Assembly (NCBI RefSeq): GCF_001984175.1
Contig: NZ_MTQP01000062.1
Location: forward strand, 62,001 to 126,000
Direction: 5' to 3'
Source: Saccharothrix sp. ALI-22-I
GTDB lineage: Bacteria > Actinomycetota > Actinomycetes > Mycobacteriales > Pseudonocardiaceae
Length of the DNA: 64,000 nt
Positions 37,492 to 46,771 of this stretch are shown piece after piece (position 1 is the stretch's first letter; each line of letters opens with the position of its first letter). The notes under the pieces are model-generated. The model saw only the letters and a program-made list of their open reading frames with translations. It ran no database searches and was not told where the DNA came from. A program made the translations under genes and the position numbers.

Positions 37492-38469
37492 GTGAAGTTG
37501 CTCGTCACGGGCGGTGCCGGGTACGTGGGCAGCGTCTGCGCGGCCAGGCTGGTCGAGTCCGGGCACGACGTGGTCGTGCTGGACGACCTGTCCACCGGGC
37601 ACGCGGACGCCGTGCCCGACGGCGTCCGGCTGGTCGAGGCGGGTATCGACGAGGCGATCGACGGCGTGCTCGCCGAGGGAGTGGGCGGCGAGAGCTTCGA
37701 CGGCGTGCTGCACTTCGCGGCCAAGTCGCTGGTCGGCGAGTCCATGCAGGACCCGGCGAAGTACTGGCACGGCAACGTGGTGACGTCGCTGCGGCTGCTG
37801 GACGCGATGCGCGAGCACGGCACGCCCCGGCTGGTGTTCTCCTCCACCGCCGCGACCTACGGCGAGCCGGAGCAGGTGCCGATCGCGGAGACCGCGCCGA
37901 CCCGACCCACCAACACCTACGGCGCGACGAAACTCGCGATCGACCACGCCATCAGCTCGTACGCCGCCGCGCACGGCCTGGCCGCCGTGTCGCTGCGCTA
38001 CTTCAACGTCGCGGGCGCGTACCGGCGGTTCGGCGAGCGGCACGGTGTGGAGACGCACCTGATCCCGATCGTGTTGCAGGTCGCGCTGGGCAAGCGCGCT
38101 CAGGTGCAGGTGTACGGCGACGACTGGCCGACCGACGACGGCACGTGCGTCCGCGACTACATCCACGTGGTGGACCTGGCCGACGCGCACCTGCGGGCGT
38201 TGGAGCACGCGGCGGCGGGCGAGCACCGCATCTACAACCTGGGCAACGGGCTGGGTTTCTCGGTCAAGCAGGTCATCGACGCGTGCCGCGAGGTGACCGG
38301 GCACCCGATCCCGGCCGACGTGGCGCCGCGCCGGGCGGGTGACCCGGCGGTGCTGGTGGCCTCCAGCGAGCGGGCGCGCACCGAGTTGGGTTGGAAGCCC
38401 GAGCGGGTGGACCTGGTCGGCATCGTGCGCGACGCGTGGGACTTCACCCGGTCAGTACAGGGGGCGTGA
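37492..38469 (+). CDS. galE: UDP-glucose 4-epimerase
   Basis: 325 aa extended short-chain dehydrogenase. NAD-binding [11 protein letters not shown] starts at residue 7. The catalytic Tyr143-x3-Lys147 lies in [10 protein letters not shown], and the Ser in [40 protein letters not shown] and LGNGLGFSV are standard GalE blocks. It interconverts UDP-glucose and UDP-galactose for the Leloir pathway and envelope glycans. GTG start has GGGGA upstream. It overlaps the peptidase gene by one base (TGATG). Confidence 0.93.
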   Translation: MKLLVTGGAGYVGSVCAARLVESGHDVVVLDDLSTGHADAVPDGVRLVEAGIDEAIDGVLAEGVGGESFDGVLHFAAKSLVGESMQDPAKYWHGNVVTSLRLLDAMREHGTPRLVFSSTAATYGEPEQVPIAETAPTRPTNTYGATKLAIDHAISSYAAAHGLAAVSLRYFNVAGAYRRFGERHGVETHLIPIVLQVALGKRAQVQVYGDDWPTDDGTCVRDYIHVVDLADAHLRALEHAAAGEHRIYNLGNGLGFSVKQVIDACREVTGHPIPADVAPRRAGDPAVLVASSERARTELGWKPERVDLVGIVRDAWDFTRSVQGA

Positions 38470-40523
38470 TGGAAGGCAAGATCACCGAGGCCGGGTTCGG
38501 GGACCTGGCCTCGTACAACGAGATGCCGCGGATCTCGTCGCTGGCGTTGTCGCCGGACGGCACGCGGCTGGTCACCGTGGTGGCGGCACTCGCGCCGGAC
38601 GGCAAGACGTGGCAGGGGTCCCTGTGGGAACTCGACCCCGCCGGTGAACGCCCCGCGAGACGGTTGACGCGGGGCGCGAAGGGCGAGTCGGCGCCCGCGT
38701 TCACGCCGGACGGCGCGGTGCTGTTCGTCTCGGCGCGGCCGGACCCGGAAGCCAAGCCGTCGGACGGCAAGGCGGGCAAGGACAAGTCGGCGCTGTGGCT
38801 GTTGCCACCCGTCGGTGAGGCGCGCGAGTTGTACCGGCCCGCCGGTGGCGTGTCGGAGTTCACGGTGGCGCGGCAGGCGGGCACGGTGCTGCTCGCGGCC
38901 GGCGCGCACCCGACGGTGGAGTTCGGCGAACAGGACGAGGAGCACCGCAAGGCCCGCGAGGACGCCGGGGTGACCGCGATCCTGCACGAGTCGTACCCGG
39001 TGCGGTACTGGGACTCCGACCTAGGTCCGAGCTTCCCCCGGCTGCTGGCGACCACGTCGCCGCTCGACGTGGACAGCGCGCGCATCGACCAGGCCGAGGG
39101 TCTGGTGGACCTCACGCCCAACGCCGCCGGGCGGCTGGAGGACTCCCCCGCGATCAGCCCGGACGGGCGGTGGGTGGTGCACGCCGAGAGCGTCGCGGTG
39201 AGCGCGTCGTACGGCCCGCGCATCCGGTTGCGGCTGAAGTCGACGGACGGCGCCACGGACCGGGTGCTGGCCGACCTGGAGGGGCATTCGTTCCTGCAAC
39301 CGGCGTTCCTGCCCGACTCGTCGGGGGTGATCGCGGTGCGGGCGTTCGACTCGACGGCGGACAGCCCGTGGACGAACACGTTGGTGCGCATCGAGTTGGA
39401 GTCGGGCGCGGTCCAGGAGCTGGCGGCGGACTTCGCCGAGGAGCCCGACCGCCCGGTGGTGAGCCCGACCGGTGACGCGGTGTACTTCACCAGCAGCCAC
39501 CGGGGGCACCAGCCGATCTGGAAGCTCGACCTGGCGTCCGGTGCCGTGGTGAAGCTGACCGCGTCGGGTGCCTACACCGACGTCCGGGTCAGCCCCGACG
39601 GTGCTTCGGTGTACGCCCTGCGCAGCGCTTGGGACCACCCGCCGCAGCCGGTGCGGCTGTCGGCGTCGGGCGTGGACCAGCAGGCCGTGCCGCTGCCCGC
39701 GCCCGGTGCGGTCGAGTCGGTGCCGGGGACGTTGACCGAGATCGACACGGTGGTCGAGGACGGCCGGACCGTGCGGGCGTGGCTGGTGCTGCCCGCCGGG
39801 GCGTCGGCCGAGCAGCCCGCGCCGTTGCTGCTGTGGGTGCACGGCGGTCCGGTGATGAGCTGGAGCGGGTGGAGCTGGCGCTGGAACCCGTGGCTGATGG
39901 CCGCGCGGGGGTACGCGGTGCTGCTGCCGGACCCGGCGCTGTCCACCGGGTACGGGTACGACTTCGTGCGCGCCGGGTGGGCTTCGTGGGGCGCGAAGCC
40001 GTACACGGACCTGATGTCGATCACCGATGTGGCGGTGCGGCGGGACGATATCGACGACTCGCGCACGGCGGCGATGGGCGGGTCGTTCGGCGGGTACATG
40101 TCGAACTGGATCGCCACCCAGACCGACCGGTTCAAGGCGATCGTGACGCACGCGTCGTTGTGGCACCTGGACGCGTTCACCGGGACCACGGACGACTCGT
40201 ACTACTGGATTCGCGAGATGGGCGACCCCCTGCGGCAAGAGGAGCAGGTGAAGGCGAACTCGCCGCACCTGCGGGTGGCGGACATCAAGACTCCGATGCT
40301 GGTGATCCACGGCGACAAGGACTACCGGGTCCCGATCGGCGAGGGGCAGCGGCTGTACTTCGACCTCGTGCGGCACGGCGTGCCGGCGAAGTTCCTGTAC
40401 TTCCCGAGCGAGAACCACTGGATCCTGACGCCCGGAAACGCCAAGGTCTGGTACGAGACGGTCTTCGCGTTCCTGGCGGAGCACGTGCTCGGCGAGCCCT
40501 GGCAGCGGCCGGAACTCGTCTAG
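38469..40523 (+). CDS. S9-family peptidase (prolyl oligopeptidase / acylaminoacyl peptidase type)
   Basis: 684 aa. The N-terminal half is a beta-propeller (recurring SPDG-T/R and PVVSPTGDAVYFTSS motifs). The C-terminal alpha/beta-hydrolase starts near 430 with LLLWVHGGP. The catalytic serine is Ser539 in GGSFGGYMS, the aspartate lies in VIHGDKDYRVP and the histidine in SENHW. No signal peptide, so a cytosolic enzyme that cleaves short peptides. It is the last gene of ideR-galK-galE-peptidase, joined by a one-base overlap, although no metabolic link to galactose is known. Confidence 0.9.
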   Translation: MEGKITEAGFGDLASYNEMPRISSLALSPDGTRLVTVVAALAPDGKTWQGSLWELDPAGERPARRLTRGAKGESAPAFTPDGAVLFVSARPDPEAKPSDGKAGKDKSALWLLPPVGEARELYRPAGGVSEFTVARQAGTVLLAAGAHPTVEFGEQDEEHRKAREDAGVTAILHESYPVRYWDSDLGPSFPRLLATTSPLDVDSARIDQAEGLVDLTPNAAGRLEDSPAISPDGRWVVHAESVAVSASYGPRIRLRLKSTDGATDRVLADLEGHSFLQPAFLPDSSGVIAVRAFDSTADSPWTNTLVRIELESGAVQELAADFAEEPDRPVVSPTGDAVYFTSSHRGHQPIWKLDLASGAVVKLTASGAYTDVRVSPDGASVYALRSAWDHPPQPVRLSASGVDQQAVPLPAPGAVESVPGTLTEIDTVVEDGRTVRAWLVLPAGASAEQPAPLLLWVHGGPVMSWSGWSWRWNPWLMAARGYAVLLPDPALSTGYGYDFVRAGWASWGAKPYTDLMSITDVAVRRDDIDDSRTAAMGGSFGGYMSNWIATQTDRFKAIVTHASLWHLDAFTGTTDDSYYWIREMGDPLRQEEQVKANSPHLRVADIKTPMLVIHGDKDYRVPIGEGQRLYFDLVRHGVPAKFLYFPSENHWILTPGNAKVWYETVFAFLAEHVLGEPWQRPELV

Positions 40524-40538
40524 CGGCCGGAACTCGTC
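40504..40538 (+). repeat. 17-bp direct repeat across the S9 peptidase stop codon
   Basis: AGCGGCCGGAACTCGTC occurs at 40504-40520 and 40522-40538, separated by one T. The first copy encodes the last residues and the T starts the TAG stop. It looks like a recent slippage duplication. Confidence 0.8.
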
Positions 40539-40650
40539 CAGCACCGCAACTCGCCCCGTCTCGCACCGGGGTTGGTCGGGATTCCAGCCCCCGGTCGGCA
40601 AGGACTCGCACGTGCACGGCGTCGAGCCCTTGCCGACGGTGGGGCTGAGA

Positions 40651-41679
40651 TCAGTCGAGGTCGGCGGGTGGGTTGGTCCAGTCCGTTTCTCCGGCGCGTT
40701 CGGCCAGGTCTCGTAGGAGGTCCGGGGACAGGCCGGTGTCCAGAGCCGCCCTGAGCAGCTCGGTCAGCCGGTGGCCCGGGTGGGCTTGTTCGGCTCGGTC
40801 CAAGGCCAGTGAGGCCAGGGTGCCCAAGCCCTTGATGTAGGCCGAGAAGGCCAACAACGTGGCTGGCTCGGCTCGTTCCGGTGTCGGGCAGGCTCGGGTC
40901 AGTTCGGCCCACAGGGCCTCGGCGCTGTGGGCGTGTTCGCCCACGCAGTAAGCCAGGCTGGCGTCGCGGGCCCACGGGTTCGACAGGGCGTGAGCCAGGT
41001 CGGCTACTTCCTCATCGGTCAAAGGGCGTTTTCGGGTCGCGGCTCGGATCACCTCGGCGTGGATCAACTCCTGGTCCCCGGGCGGAACGGTGCCGTCCGG
41101 GGGAGGCGGCGAGTCGACTGCCCGTCGGTTGAGCAGGGTGGCTCGGCGGGACAGGGCTTCGGGTGGGTCGGGCGTCAGGAGTTCGGCCATCGCCTCACGG
41201 CTGGCGTAGGTGATGTGGCCTTCCGCCGCGGTCGCGGCGGCCAGCGCCGTGCTCATCGGGTCCGGGACGGTGCCGGAGGTTCCTACGTCGTGGTAGTCGA
41301 ACCACGACTCGCCCTTGGCCGTCGCACGCGTCCACACCGCCAGCAGGAGCGGTACGCGGGCGTCGTGCAGGGCGTCGTCCACCTCATCCACCAGAGCGTC
41401 GTGCGGCAGGTCTTCGGGTGGGTCGCCGGAACCGCCGCCGACCACGATGACCACCGCGTTGGCTGCACGGCACCGGGACAGCGGGCCCGCCAACCGGTCG
41501 GTCACGCGGTGCGGCACGCCGGGAGGTGGCAGGTCGATGCGCATGGTCAGGGCTATGTCGTCGTCCTGCACCACCAGCACGACCAGCGAATCGGTCGGGT
41601 GGAAGCCGATGAGGTGCGGCACGGCGGCGATCAGGTCGCCCGGGTCGTGGAGCCTGGTGCCGGTAAGCAGTTTCGTCAT
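40651..41679 (-). CDS. DUF4192 protein
   Basis: 342 aa beginning MTKLLTGTRLHDPGDLIAAVPH and then LIGFHPTDSLVVL, the standard DUF4192 N-terminus. Middle part VPLLLAVWTRATAKGESWFDY and the C-terminal RDASLAYCVG, TPERAEPATLLAFSAY and AHPGHRLTELLRAALDTGL are also typical. Cytosolic and of unknown function, widespread in actinomycetes as a single gene. The ATG at 41679 was chosen because homology begins there. Confidence 0.85.
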   Translation of the reverse strand: MTKLLTGTRLHDPGDLIAAVPHLIGFHPTDSLVVLVVQDDDIALTMRIDLPPPGVPHRVTDRLAGPLSRCRAANAVVIVVGGGSGDPPEDLPHDALVDEVDDALHDARVPLLLAVWTRATAKGESWFDYHDVGTSGTVPDPMSTALAAATAAEGHITYASREAMAELLTPDPPEALSRRATLLNRRAVDSPPPPDGTVPPGDQELIHAEVIRAATRKRPLTDEEVADLAHALSNPWARDASLAYCVGEHAHSAEALWAELTRACPTPERAEPATLLAFSAYIKGLGTLASLALDRAEQAHPGHRLTELLRAALDTGLSPDLLRDLAERAGETDWTNPPADLD

Positions 41680-41748
41680 GGGCTCGACTCTGGCGGAAGT
41701 CGGCGGCCGGTCCCACCGGCGAGGCGCAATCTGTGGACAACTCGAAAA

Positions 41749-41778
41749 GGGCCGCTCCCACCGAACTGGGAGCGGCCC
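41749..41778 (-). terminator. Intrinsic terminator of the M23 peptidase gene
   Basis: GGGCCGCTCCCA (41749-41760) and TGGGAGCGGCCC (41767-41778) form a perfect 12-bp stem with a 6-base loop. On the minus strand the stem is followed by CTTTTCGAG, giving a short T-run. It lies 17 bp after the stop of the leftward M23 gene. Confidence 0.85.
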
Positions 41779-41794
41779 CGTCACCTGCGAAAAC

Positions 41795-42556
41795 TCAACA
41801 GTCCGGTGCGACCTGACCGTCCGAACCTGTGTATACGAACGCATCGGAGATGTAACCCGACCCGATCTTGTCCCACAGGTTGGTGGTGCCGTACTTGCCG
41901 GTGATCGTCTCGCCCTTGGCCTGGCAGGAGATCGTCACGGTCGCGCCGCTCGCGACCGAACCCACGGCCGAGTACGACGTCCCGGGACCCGAGCGGATGG
42001 TCACCGCGGCACCGCTGTCGGTCCCGACCGTCCCGGCCACGGTGGTACTGCACGAGTTGCGGCTGGTGTAGCTGCGAGTGCCCCAGTAGAAGATCAACGA
42101 CCCGTTGAACGTGATCTTCTGGTCGGCCCCGTTGAGCCTCTGCTCGTAGTGCAGGTGCGGCCCGGTGGACCCGCCGGTGGTCCCGACGCTGCCGATCCGC
42201 TGGCCGATCCGCACGGCCTGCCCGACCGACACCGACTGCGCGGACAGGTGCGCGTACCTGGTCCGCCAACCCGAACCGTGGTCGATCTCGACCCACCGCC
42301 CGTAGCTGGTGCTGCCCTCGTTGGCCACCCGCGTGACGGTCCCCGCGGCCGACGCGACCACCGGGTCGCCGTCGTCGTTCGCGCGGTTGAAGTCGACCGA
42401 GTTCGGGGGACTGTGCCCGGTGCGGGTCTGTCCTTCCCACACCTGGTTGCACGGGAACGGCATCTGGAAATTCGGCGCCGCTGAGGCCTCGCCCTGTGTG
42501 AGGACAAGACCGATCAGCGGTGCCATCAAGGCCATGACGAACACGCGTCGGCTCAT
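41795..42556 (-). CDS. Secreted M23 (LytM-like) metallopeptidase with SH3b domain
   Basis: 253 aa. Signal peptide to about residue 26 (MSRRVFVMALMAPLIGLVLT, cleavage near ASA-AP). The M23 zinc ligands are His48 and Asp55 (TGHSPPNSVDF) and the HLH pair His134/His136 in GPHLHYE, with YAHLS between. An SH3b-like wall-binding domain (about 165-250) has VTIRSGPGTSYSAVGSV. Expected to cut peptidoglycan cross-links outside the cell. AAGGAGG lies six bases before the ATG. Confidence 0.88.
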   Translation of the reverse strand: MSRRVFVMALMAPLIGLVLTQGEASAAPNFQMPFPCNQVWEGQTRTGHSPPNSVDFNRANDDGDPVVASAAGTVTRVANEGSTSYGRWVEIDHGSGWRTRYAHLSAQSVSVGQAVRIGQRIGSVGTTGGSTGPHLHYEQRLNGADQKITFNGSLIFYWGTRSYTSRNSCSTTVAGTVGTDSGAAVTIRSGPGTSYSAVGSVASGATVTISCQAKGETITGKYGTTNLWDKIGSGYISDAFVYTGSDGQVAPDC

Positions 42557-42650
42557 CTGCCACCTCCTTGACGACTGGGTGTGGTGATCGGACCACGCCC
42601 AGCCGCCTTAGTGGAAGACTTACCAAGTACCCGACTTCGTGAATTACTTC

Positions 42651-44498
42651 CTAACCAACCGAACGGCGCAGCGCCGCTACGCCACCCACCACGGGCAGTT
42701 CCACCACCGTGTCGTTCAGGTTGACCGACAGGCCGGCCCCCGGCTGCGGGCGCAACGTGTAGTCGTAGTCGCTGGAGATCACCACGAACTCCACCGAGTG
42801 CCCGGCCGGCACGACGTAGTCGTTCGGCTCCAGCTCGACCTCCACCCGGTACTGCCTGCCGGGCTCGATCGGCTTGGTCCACGACGGCGACACCCGGTTC
42901 TGCGGGTCCGTCCAGCCCCGCGTGATCACGTGCGACGTGCCGTCCGGCGCCCGGTCCACCAGCAACGCCGTCACGTTGGCCGCCGGCCGGTCGAACGAGA
43001 CCGCCAGCTGCACCCGCGCGACACCGGAGAACCGCAGCGGCGACGCGGTCGGTCGGGTCGCGTAGGACAGGCGGTTGCCCGAGGCGGGCAGGTCGATCAG
43101 GTCCTCGGCGAGCTTGGACGAGTCGTCGCGCAACGACTCCACCACCGACCGGCCGGGCACCGACTCGAACAGCAGCGCGCCCTTGGCCGAACCGCCCGCC
43201 CACGGGTAGACGCGGGCCGTCGACGTGCCGGGGGCGGGCCAATCGGCCTCGTCCACCCACGTCGTCTTGTCCTCACGCTGGATCGTCGCCTTCGGCTCGC
43301 GCTCGATGCCGTTGTCGATCCCGTACAGGTAGTGGCTGAACCACCGGTTGATCGTGCGCCGCCACTCGACCGACCGCAGCGTGTCGGGGTCGGTGTGCCC
43401 GGACTGGTGCAGCCAGATCTTGTGCTCCACCCCGTACTTCCGCAGCGCCGCGTACCACTGCGAGACGTGCTTGACCTTGACGTTCCAGTCGCTCAACCCG
43501 TGCACGGCCAGCACCGCGGCCCGCACCTTCGAAGCGTCCTTGACGTAGTTGCGCTCGTCCCAGAACGGGCTGTAGTCACCGGTCACCCGGTCTTGCTTGG
43601 CCACGATGTCCGCGATCACCGGCTTGCAGATCTCCCGGTCCGCCCGCGTGTAGACGTACTCCGCCAACACGTCCAGGTCCTCGCCCTGGAACGTGCCGGG
43701 AGCCACCACCGCGCCGTCGGCCCGGTAGTAGTCGTACCAGCTGGAGATGGCCGCGATGGGCACGATGGCCTCCAGTCCCTCGACCCCGGTCGCCGCGACG
43801 GCGTTGGGCAGGGTGCCGTTGTACGACACGCCCATCATGCCGACCTTGCCGGTGGTCCAGCGGGCTTCGACGGAAGCGCCCGCGGCGTCGCGCGCGGTGG
43901 TGCGGCCGTTGAGCCAGTCGACCACGGACTTCGAGCCGATGGTCTCGTTGCGCCCGCCCGAGGTGGGGCAGCCGGACGACTTGCCGGTGCCCAACGACTC
44001 GGCGTACACCATGGCGAAGCCGCGCGAGATGAAGTAGTCCTCGTAACGCCCGGACCGGATCGGCGTCGGGTTGGGCCCGACGGCTGCGGCGATCCGCTCG
44101 TCCGCCTCGGCCTTGAGCACCGAGCCGTCGCGCTTGTCGTACCCACCACGGCGGTTGGGCACGTACAGCTCCACGTCCACGTCGTGGTTGGCCACGTCGT
44201 TGCCGCCGGAGAAGTACGGGCTGTTGAAGAACACGACCGGGACCTTCAGCCCGCGGTCGGTGGCCGTCTGGCGCACCACCTCGGCGTAGACCTCGTCGTC
44301 CTGCCCGTCACGGTCGCTGTCGACCGGCGCGCGCACCCACACGCTCTCGCGCACCACGTCCTTCGGGTCGAAGACGGGTTGCGCCTCGCCGCCGACGAAC
44401 ACCGGGCCTTCCGCCGCGGCGCCGGCCACCGCGGGCGCCAGTCCCAGCGGCAGCGTGACCAGAGCGGCGAGCACCGCTGCTCTCCGTGCACCCTTCAC
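42651..44498 (-). CDS. Secreted Xaa-Pro dipeptidyl-peptidase-like S15/CocE hydrolase
   Basis: 615 aa. A signal peptide (VVKGARRAAVLAALVTLPLGL, cleavage near AGAAA) precedes an alpha/beta-hydrolase. The catalytic serine is in GMMGVSYNGTLPN, the aspartate in VHGLSDWNVKV and the histidine in LHQSGHTD. The C-terminal jelly-roll (PepX_C) domain covers about 450-615. It probably removes X-Pro dipeptides from extracellular peptides. The GTG at 44498 has a weak GGGGG site; the open frame continues upstream but without signal-peptide character. Confidence 0.87.
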   Translation of the reverse strand: MKGARRAAVLAALVTLPLGLAPAVAGAAAEGPVFVGGEAQPVFDPKDVVRESVWVRAPVDSDRDGQDDEVYAEVVRQTATDRGLKVPVVFFNSPYFSGGNDVANHDVDVELYVPNRRGGYDKRDGSVLKAEADERIAAAVGPNPTPIRSGRYEDYFISRGFAMVYAESLGTGKSSGCPTSGGRNETIGSKSVVDWLNGRTTARDAAGASVEARWTTGKVGMMGVSYNGTLPNAVAATGVEGLEAIVPIAAISSWYDYYRADGAVVAPGTFQGEDLDVLAEYVYTRADREICKPVIADIVAKQDRVTGDYSPFWDERNYVKDASKVRAAVLAVHGLSDWNVKVKHVSQWYAALRKYGVEHKIWLHQSGHTDPDTLRSVEWRRTINRWFSHYLYGIDNGIEREPKATIQREDKTTWVDEADWPAPGTSTARVYPWAGGSAKGALLFESVPGRSVVESLRDDSSKLAEDLIDLPASGNRLSYATRPTASPLRFSGVARVQLAVSFDRPAANVTALLVDRAPDGTSHVITRGWTDPQNRVSPSWTKPIEPGRQYRVEVELEPNDYVVPAGHSVEFVVISSDYDYTLRPQPGAGLSVNLNDTVVELPVVGGVAALRRSVG

Positions 44499-44638
44499 GA
44501 CCGAACCCCCATCAATCCGTCGGACAGGTTTCGGCTGACCTTCCCCGGCTGGCACAACACCTGTCAAGGGCACCGGAAGTCCACAATGGACATACCGGTG
44601 AAGACCCGACGAACGGCCCCTTGACCAGCGGCGAAGAC

Positions 44639-45661
44639 ATGTGCAGACTCGCCCCGGCCATGCGTGAATTCATCGCCGCGCTGCCCAAGGTGGAGTTGCA
44701 CGTCCACCTCGTCGGGTCAGCCTCCCTCGCCACCGTCCTCGACCTCGCCCGCCGACGCCCGCAACCACACGTCCCGACGGACGAAGCGGAGCTGCGCCGG
44801 TTCTACGAGTTCACCGATTTCGGCCACTTCATCGACGTCTACGCCGCGGTCAACGACCTGGTCACCACGGGCGACGACGTCGCCGCGCTGGTGCTGGGCC
44901 TGGCCGGGGAGCAGGCGCGGCGCAACGTCCGCTACGCCGAGGTGACGGTCAGCGCGACCAGTCACCTGAGGGCGGGCATCGCGCCGGAGGAGCTGGACGA
45001 AGCCCTCGCCACCAGCCGTGAGCAGGCCAAGCGGGCGCACGGCGTCGAACTGGCCTGGGTGTTCGACATCCCCGGCCTGTGGGACGGGGACTTCGGCGTC
45101 ACCAGCGCGAAGTACGCCACCACGCACCGCCCGGCGGGCACGGTCGGCTTCGGTCTCGGCGGGTTCGAGGCGGACGCGCCGCGCCGGGCGTTCCGCGAGG
45201 CGTTCACCATCGCCCGGGACGCGGACCTGCACTGCGTGCCGCACGCGGGCGAGACCACCGGCCCCGACCAGGTCCGGGAAGCACTCGACCACCTGCACGC
45301 CGAACGCATCGGCCACGGCATCAACGCGGCGAACGACCCGGAGCTGCTGCGCCGACTGGCCGCCGAAGGCATCACCCTGGAGATCTGCCCCACCTCGAAC
45401 ATCCGCACCGGAGCCGTCCAAAACCTGAAAGACCACCCGCTGCCGCGACTGCTCGACGCGGGCGTGCCGATCACCCTGGCCACGGACGACCCCGGCATGT
45501 TCCACACCGACCTGGACCGCGAGTACCTGCTGTGCCACGAGGTGTTCGGCCTCGGCCGGACCGAGCTCGCCGAACTGGCCCGCACCGGGGTACGGGCCAG
45601 CTTCGCCGCACCGGAGCTCAAACGGTCACTGCTGGCCGAGATCGACGCGCTCGGCCACTGA
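44639..45661 (+). CDS. Adenosine deaminase-family amidohydrolase
   Basis: 340 aa TIM-barrel deaminase. Zinc site His pair in ELHVHLVGS, catalytic HAGE block (CVPHAGETTGP), RIGHGI, LEICPTSN and the TDDPGMFHT motif supply the remaining ligands and active-site residues. It would deaminate adenosine or a related purine such as aminodeoxyfutalosine, the menaquinone intermediate used by many actinomycetes. ATG 44639 is used, ATG 44660 (MREFIAAL) is the alternative. Its stop lies inside a three-fold 9-bp tandem repeat. Confidence 0.87.
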   Translation: MCRLAPAMREFIAALPKVELHVHLVGSASLATVLDLARRRPQPHVPTDEAELRRFYEFTDFGHFIDVYAAVNDLVTTGDDVAALVLGLAGEQARRNVRYAEVTVSATSHLRAGIAPEELDEALATSREQAKRAHGVELAWVFDIPGLWDGDFGVTSAKYATTHRPAGTVGFGLGGFEADAPRRAFREAFTIARDADLHCVPHAGETTGPDQVREALDHLHAERIGHGINAANDPELLRRLAAEGITLEICPTSNIRTGAVQNLKDHPLPRLLDAGVPITLATDDPGMFHTDLDREYLLCHEVFGLGRTELAELARTGVRASFAAPELKRSLLAEIDALGH

Positions 45662-45836
45662 GGCCACTGAGGCCACTGACCAGCGCCACCCCGAGCCCGG
45701 CGAACGCGAGCGCCGCGCCCACCCAGTTGGGCGCGGTGTAGCCGAACCCGGCGTCGATCGCCACACCGCCCAGCCACGCGCCCGCCGCGTTGCCGAGGTT
45801 GAACGCGGCGATGTTCGGCGTCGACGTCAACCACAC
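45618..45836 (-). pseudogene. Remnant of an MFS transporter (C-terminal end only)
   Basis: The minus strand encodes LTSTPNIAAFNLGNAAGAWL, GGVAIDAGFGYTAPNWVGAA and LAFAGLGVALVSG, the last two TM helices of an AraJ/YdhP-type MFS protein. Everything upstream of this (about 340 residues) is missing, replaced by a LysR remnant on the opposite strand starting ten bases away. The 3' end overlaps the deaminase stop region and the tandem repeat. LysR/MFS divergent pairs are common, so one deletion probably removed the facing halves of both genes. Confidence 0.7.
45653..45679 (+). repeat. Three tandem copies of GGCCACTGA
   Basis: GGCCACTGA occurs at 45653-45661, 45662-45670 and 45671-45679 without interruption. 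The first copy supplies the last residues and the stop of the deaminase gene. On the minus strand the repeats encode the LSGLSG track at the end of the MFS remnant. It looks like slippage expansion. Confidence 0.9.
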
Positions 45837-45845
45837 GCCGGGCCG

Positions 45846-46136
45846 CTCGACCGACTCCCCCGCGCCGTCCGCCTCACGCCCGCCGGCCGTGCCTGGCTCC
45901 CCCACGCACGTGCCGCTCTAGCGGACGCCGAGCGCGCGCTCATCGCCGCCCGACGTGCCGGAGGCCTGGAGTGCGGCGAACTCCGCGTGGCCACGGTCTA
46001 CTCGCTCACCCTCGGCGCGGTCCTCCGCACGGACCCGCCGGTCAGAAGAACCCTCGTCGCCTACGCGCACAAGACCCCCGATCCGCTCACCTCGGCGTTC
46101 GTGGCCTTGCTCGCGGAGTGGGCCTACTTGAGCTGA
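45846..46136 (+). pseudogene. Remnant of a LysR-family regulator with internal deletion
   Basis: Read from CTC at 45846, 96 sense codons and TGA: LDRLPRAVRLTPAGRAWLPH, ARAALADAERALIAARRAG, GLECGELRVATVYSLTLGAV, then abruptly LRTDPPVRRTLVAYAHKTPD and PLTSAFVALLAEWAYLS. The first part is the end of a LysR HTH, linker helix and start of the effector domain; the second is the extreme C-terminus. The HTH start and about 160 residues of effector domain are missing and there is no start codon. It overlaps the 3' end of nfi by 13 bp. Confidence 0.7.
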
Positions 46137-46771
46137 GCCCGCCCCAACGCGTCCGAACGCCGGGTCGTCTCCGGAATCCGCGTCACGCACACCCGCAGCA
46201 CCTCGGCGCACGCCCGGTCCAGGTCGATGCGGTGCCCCACGGACACGAACACCGGCTTCACCCCTTCCCGCGTCCGCAACGCCCGCCCCACGACCTCGCC
46301 GTTGTCCACGAGATCGGTGTAGGCCCCACGAACGTCGTCGGGCATGGAAAACGGCCCCATGGGCGTCTTGGCCACGCCGACGCTCGGCATATCGGTCAGC
46401 ACGCCCAGGTGGCAGGCCAACCCGAACCGCCGCGGATGCGCCAGCCCCTGCCCGTCGCACACCAGCAGATCCGGCGTCACGGTCAGCTTCTCCATCGCCT
46501 CCAGCAGCGACGGCAGCTCCCGGAACGCGAACAGCCCCGGCACGTAAGGGAAATCGGCCTTGCCCGTCACCACGGCCGAGTCCACCGTCCGCAACGACTC
46601 CGCGTCCAGCACCACGATCGCCGCCGCCAACCGGTCGTCGTCGGCGTACGACACGTCGAGCCCGGCAACGTGCCGCACCACCAGCCCGGGATCGGTCCGC
46701 GTCGACACCGACGGCCGCAGTCGTTCCTGCTCCGCGATCGCCTCTTCCGGGGTCATTTCCTTGGGGGTCAC
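46124..46771 (-). CDS. nfi: Endonuclease V (deoxyinosine 3' endonuclease)
   Basis: 215 aa. Catalytic residues appear as Asp39 (AGLDVSY), Glu85 (FAFRE) and Asp106 (LVCDGQG), matching the E. coli Nfi triad. FPYVPGLFAFREL, the AHPRRFGLACHLG helix and SVGVAKT are family blocks. It nicks DNA one base 3' to deoxyinosine, starting repair of deaminated adenine. GTG start overlaps the DUF3500 stop (GTGA), so it is the second gene of that operon. Confidence 0.93.
   Translation of the reverse strand: MTPKEMTPEEAIAEQERLRPSVSTRTDPGLVVRHVAGLDVSYADDDRLAAAIVVLDAESLRTVDSAVVTGKADFPYVPGLFAFRELPSLLEAMEKLTVTPDLLVCDGQGLAHPRRFGLACHLGVLTDMPSVGVAKTPMGPFSMPDDVRGAYTDLVDNGEVVGRALRTREGVKPVFVSVGHRIDLDRACAEVLRVCVTRIPETTRRSDALGRAQLK

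Noticed and set aside
42639-44624. A 661-codon open frame opposite the S15 peptidase gene
   Set aside because: Same reason: antisense, biased composition, no domain, while the minus-strand gene has signal peptide and catalytic triad.
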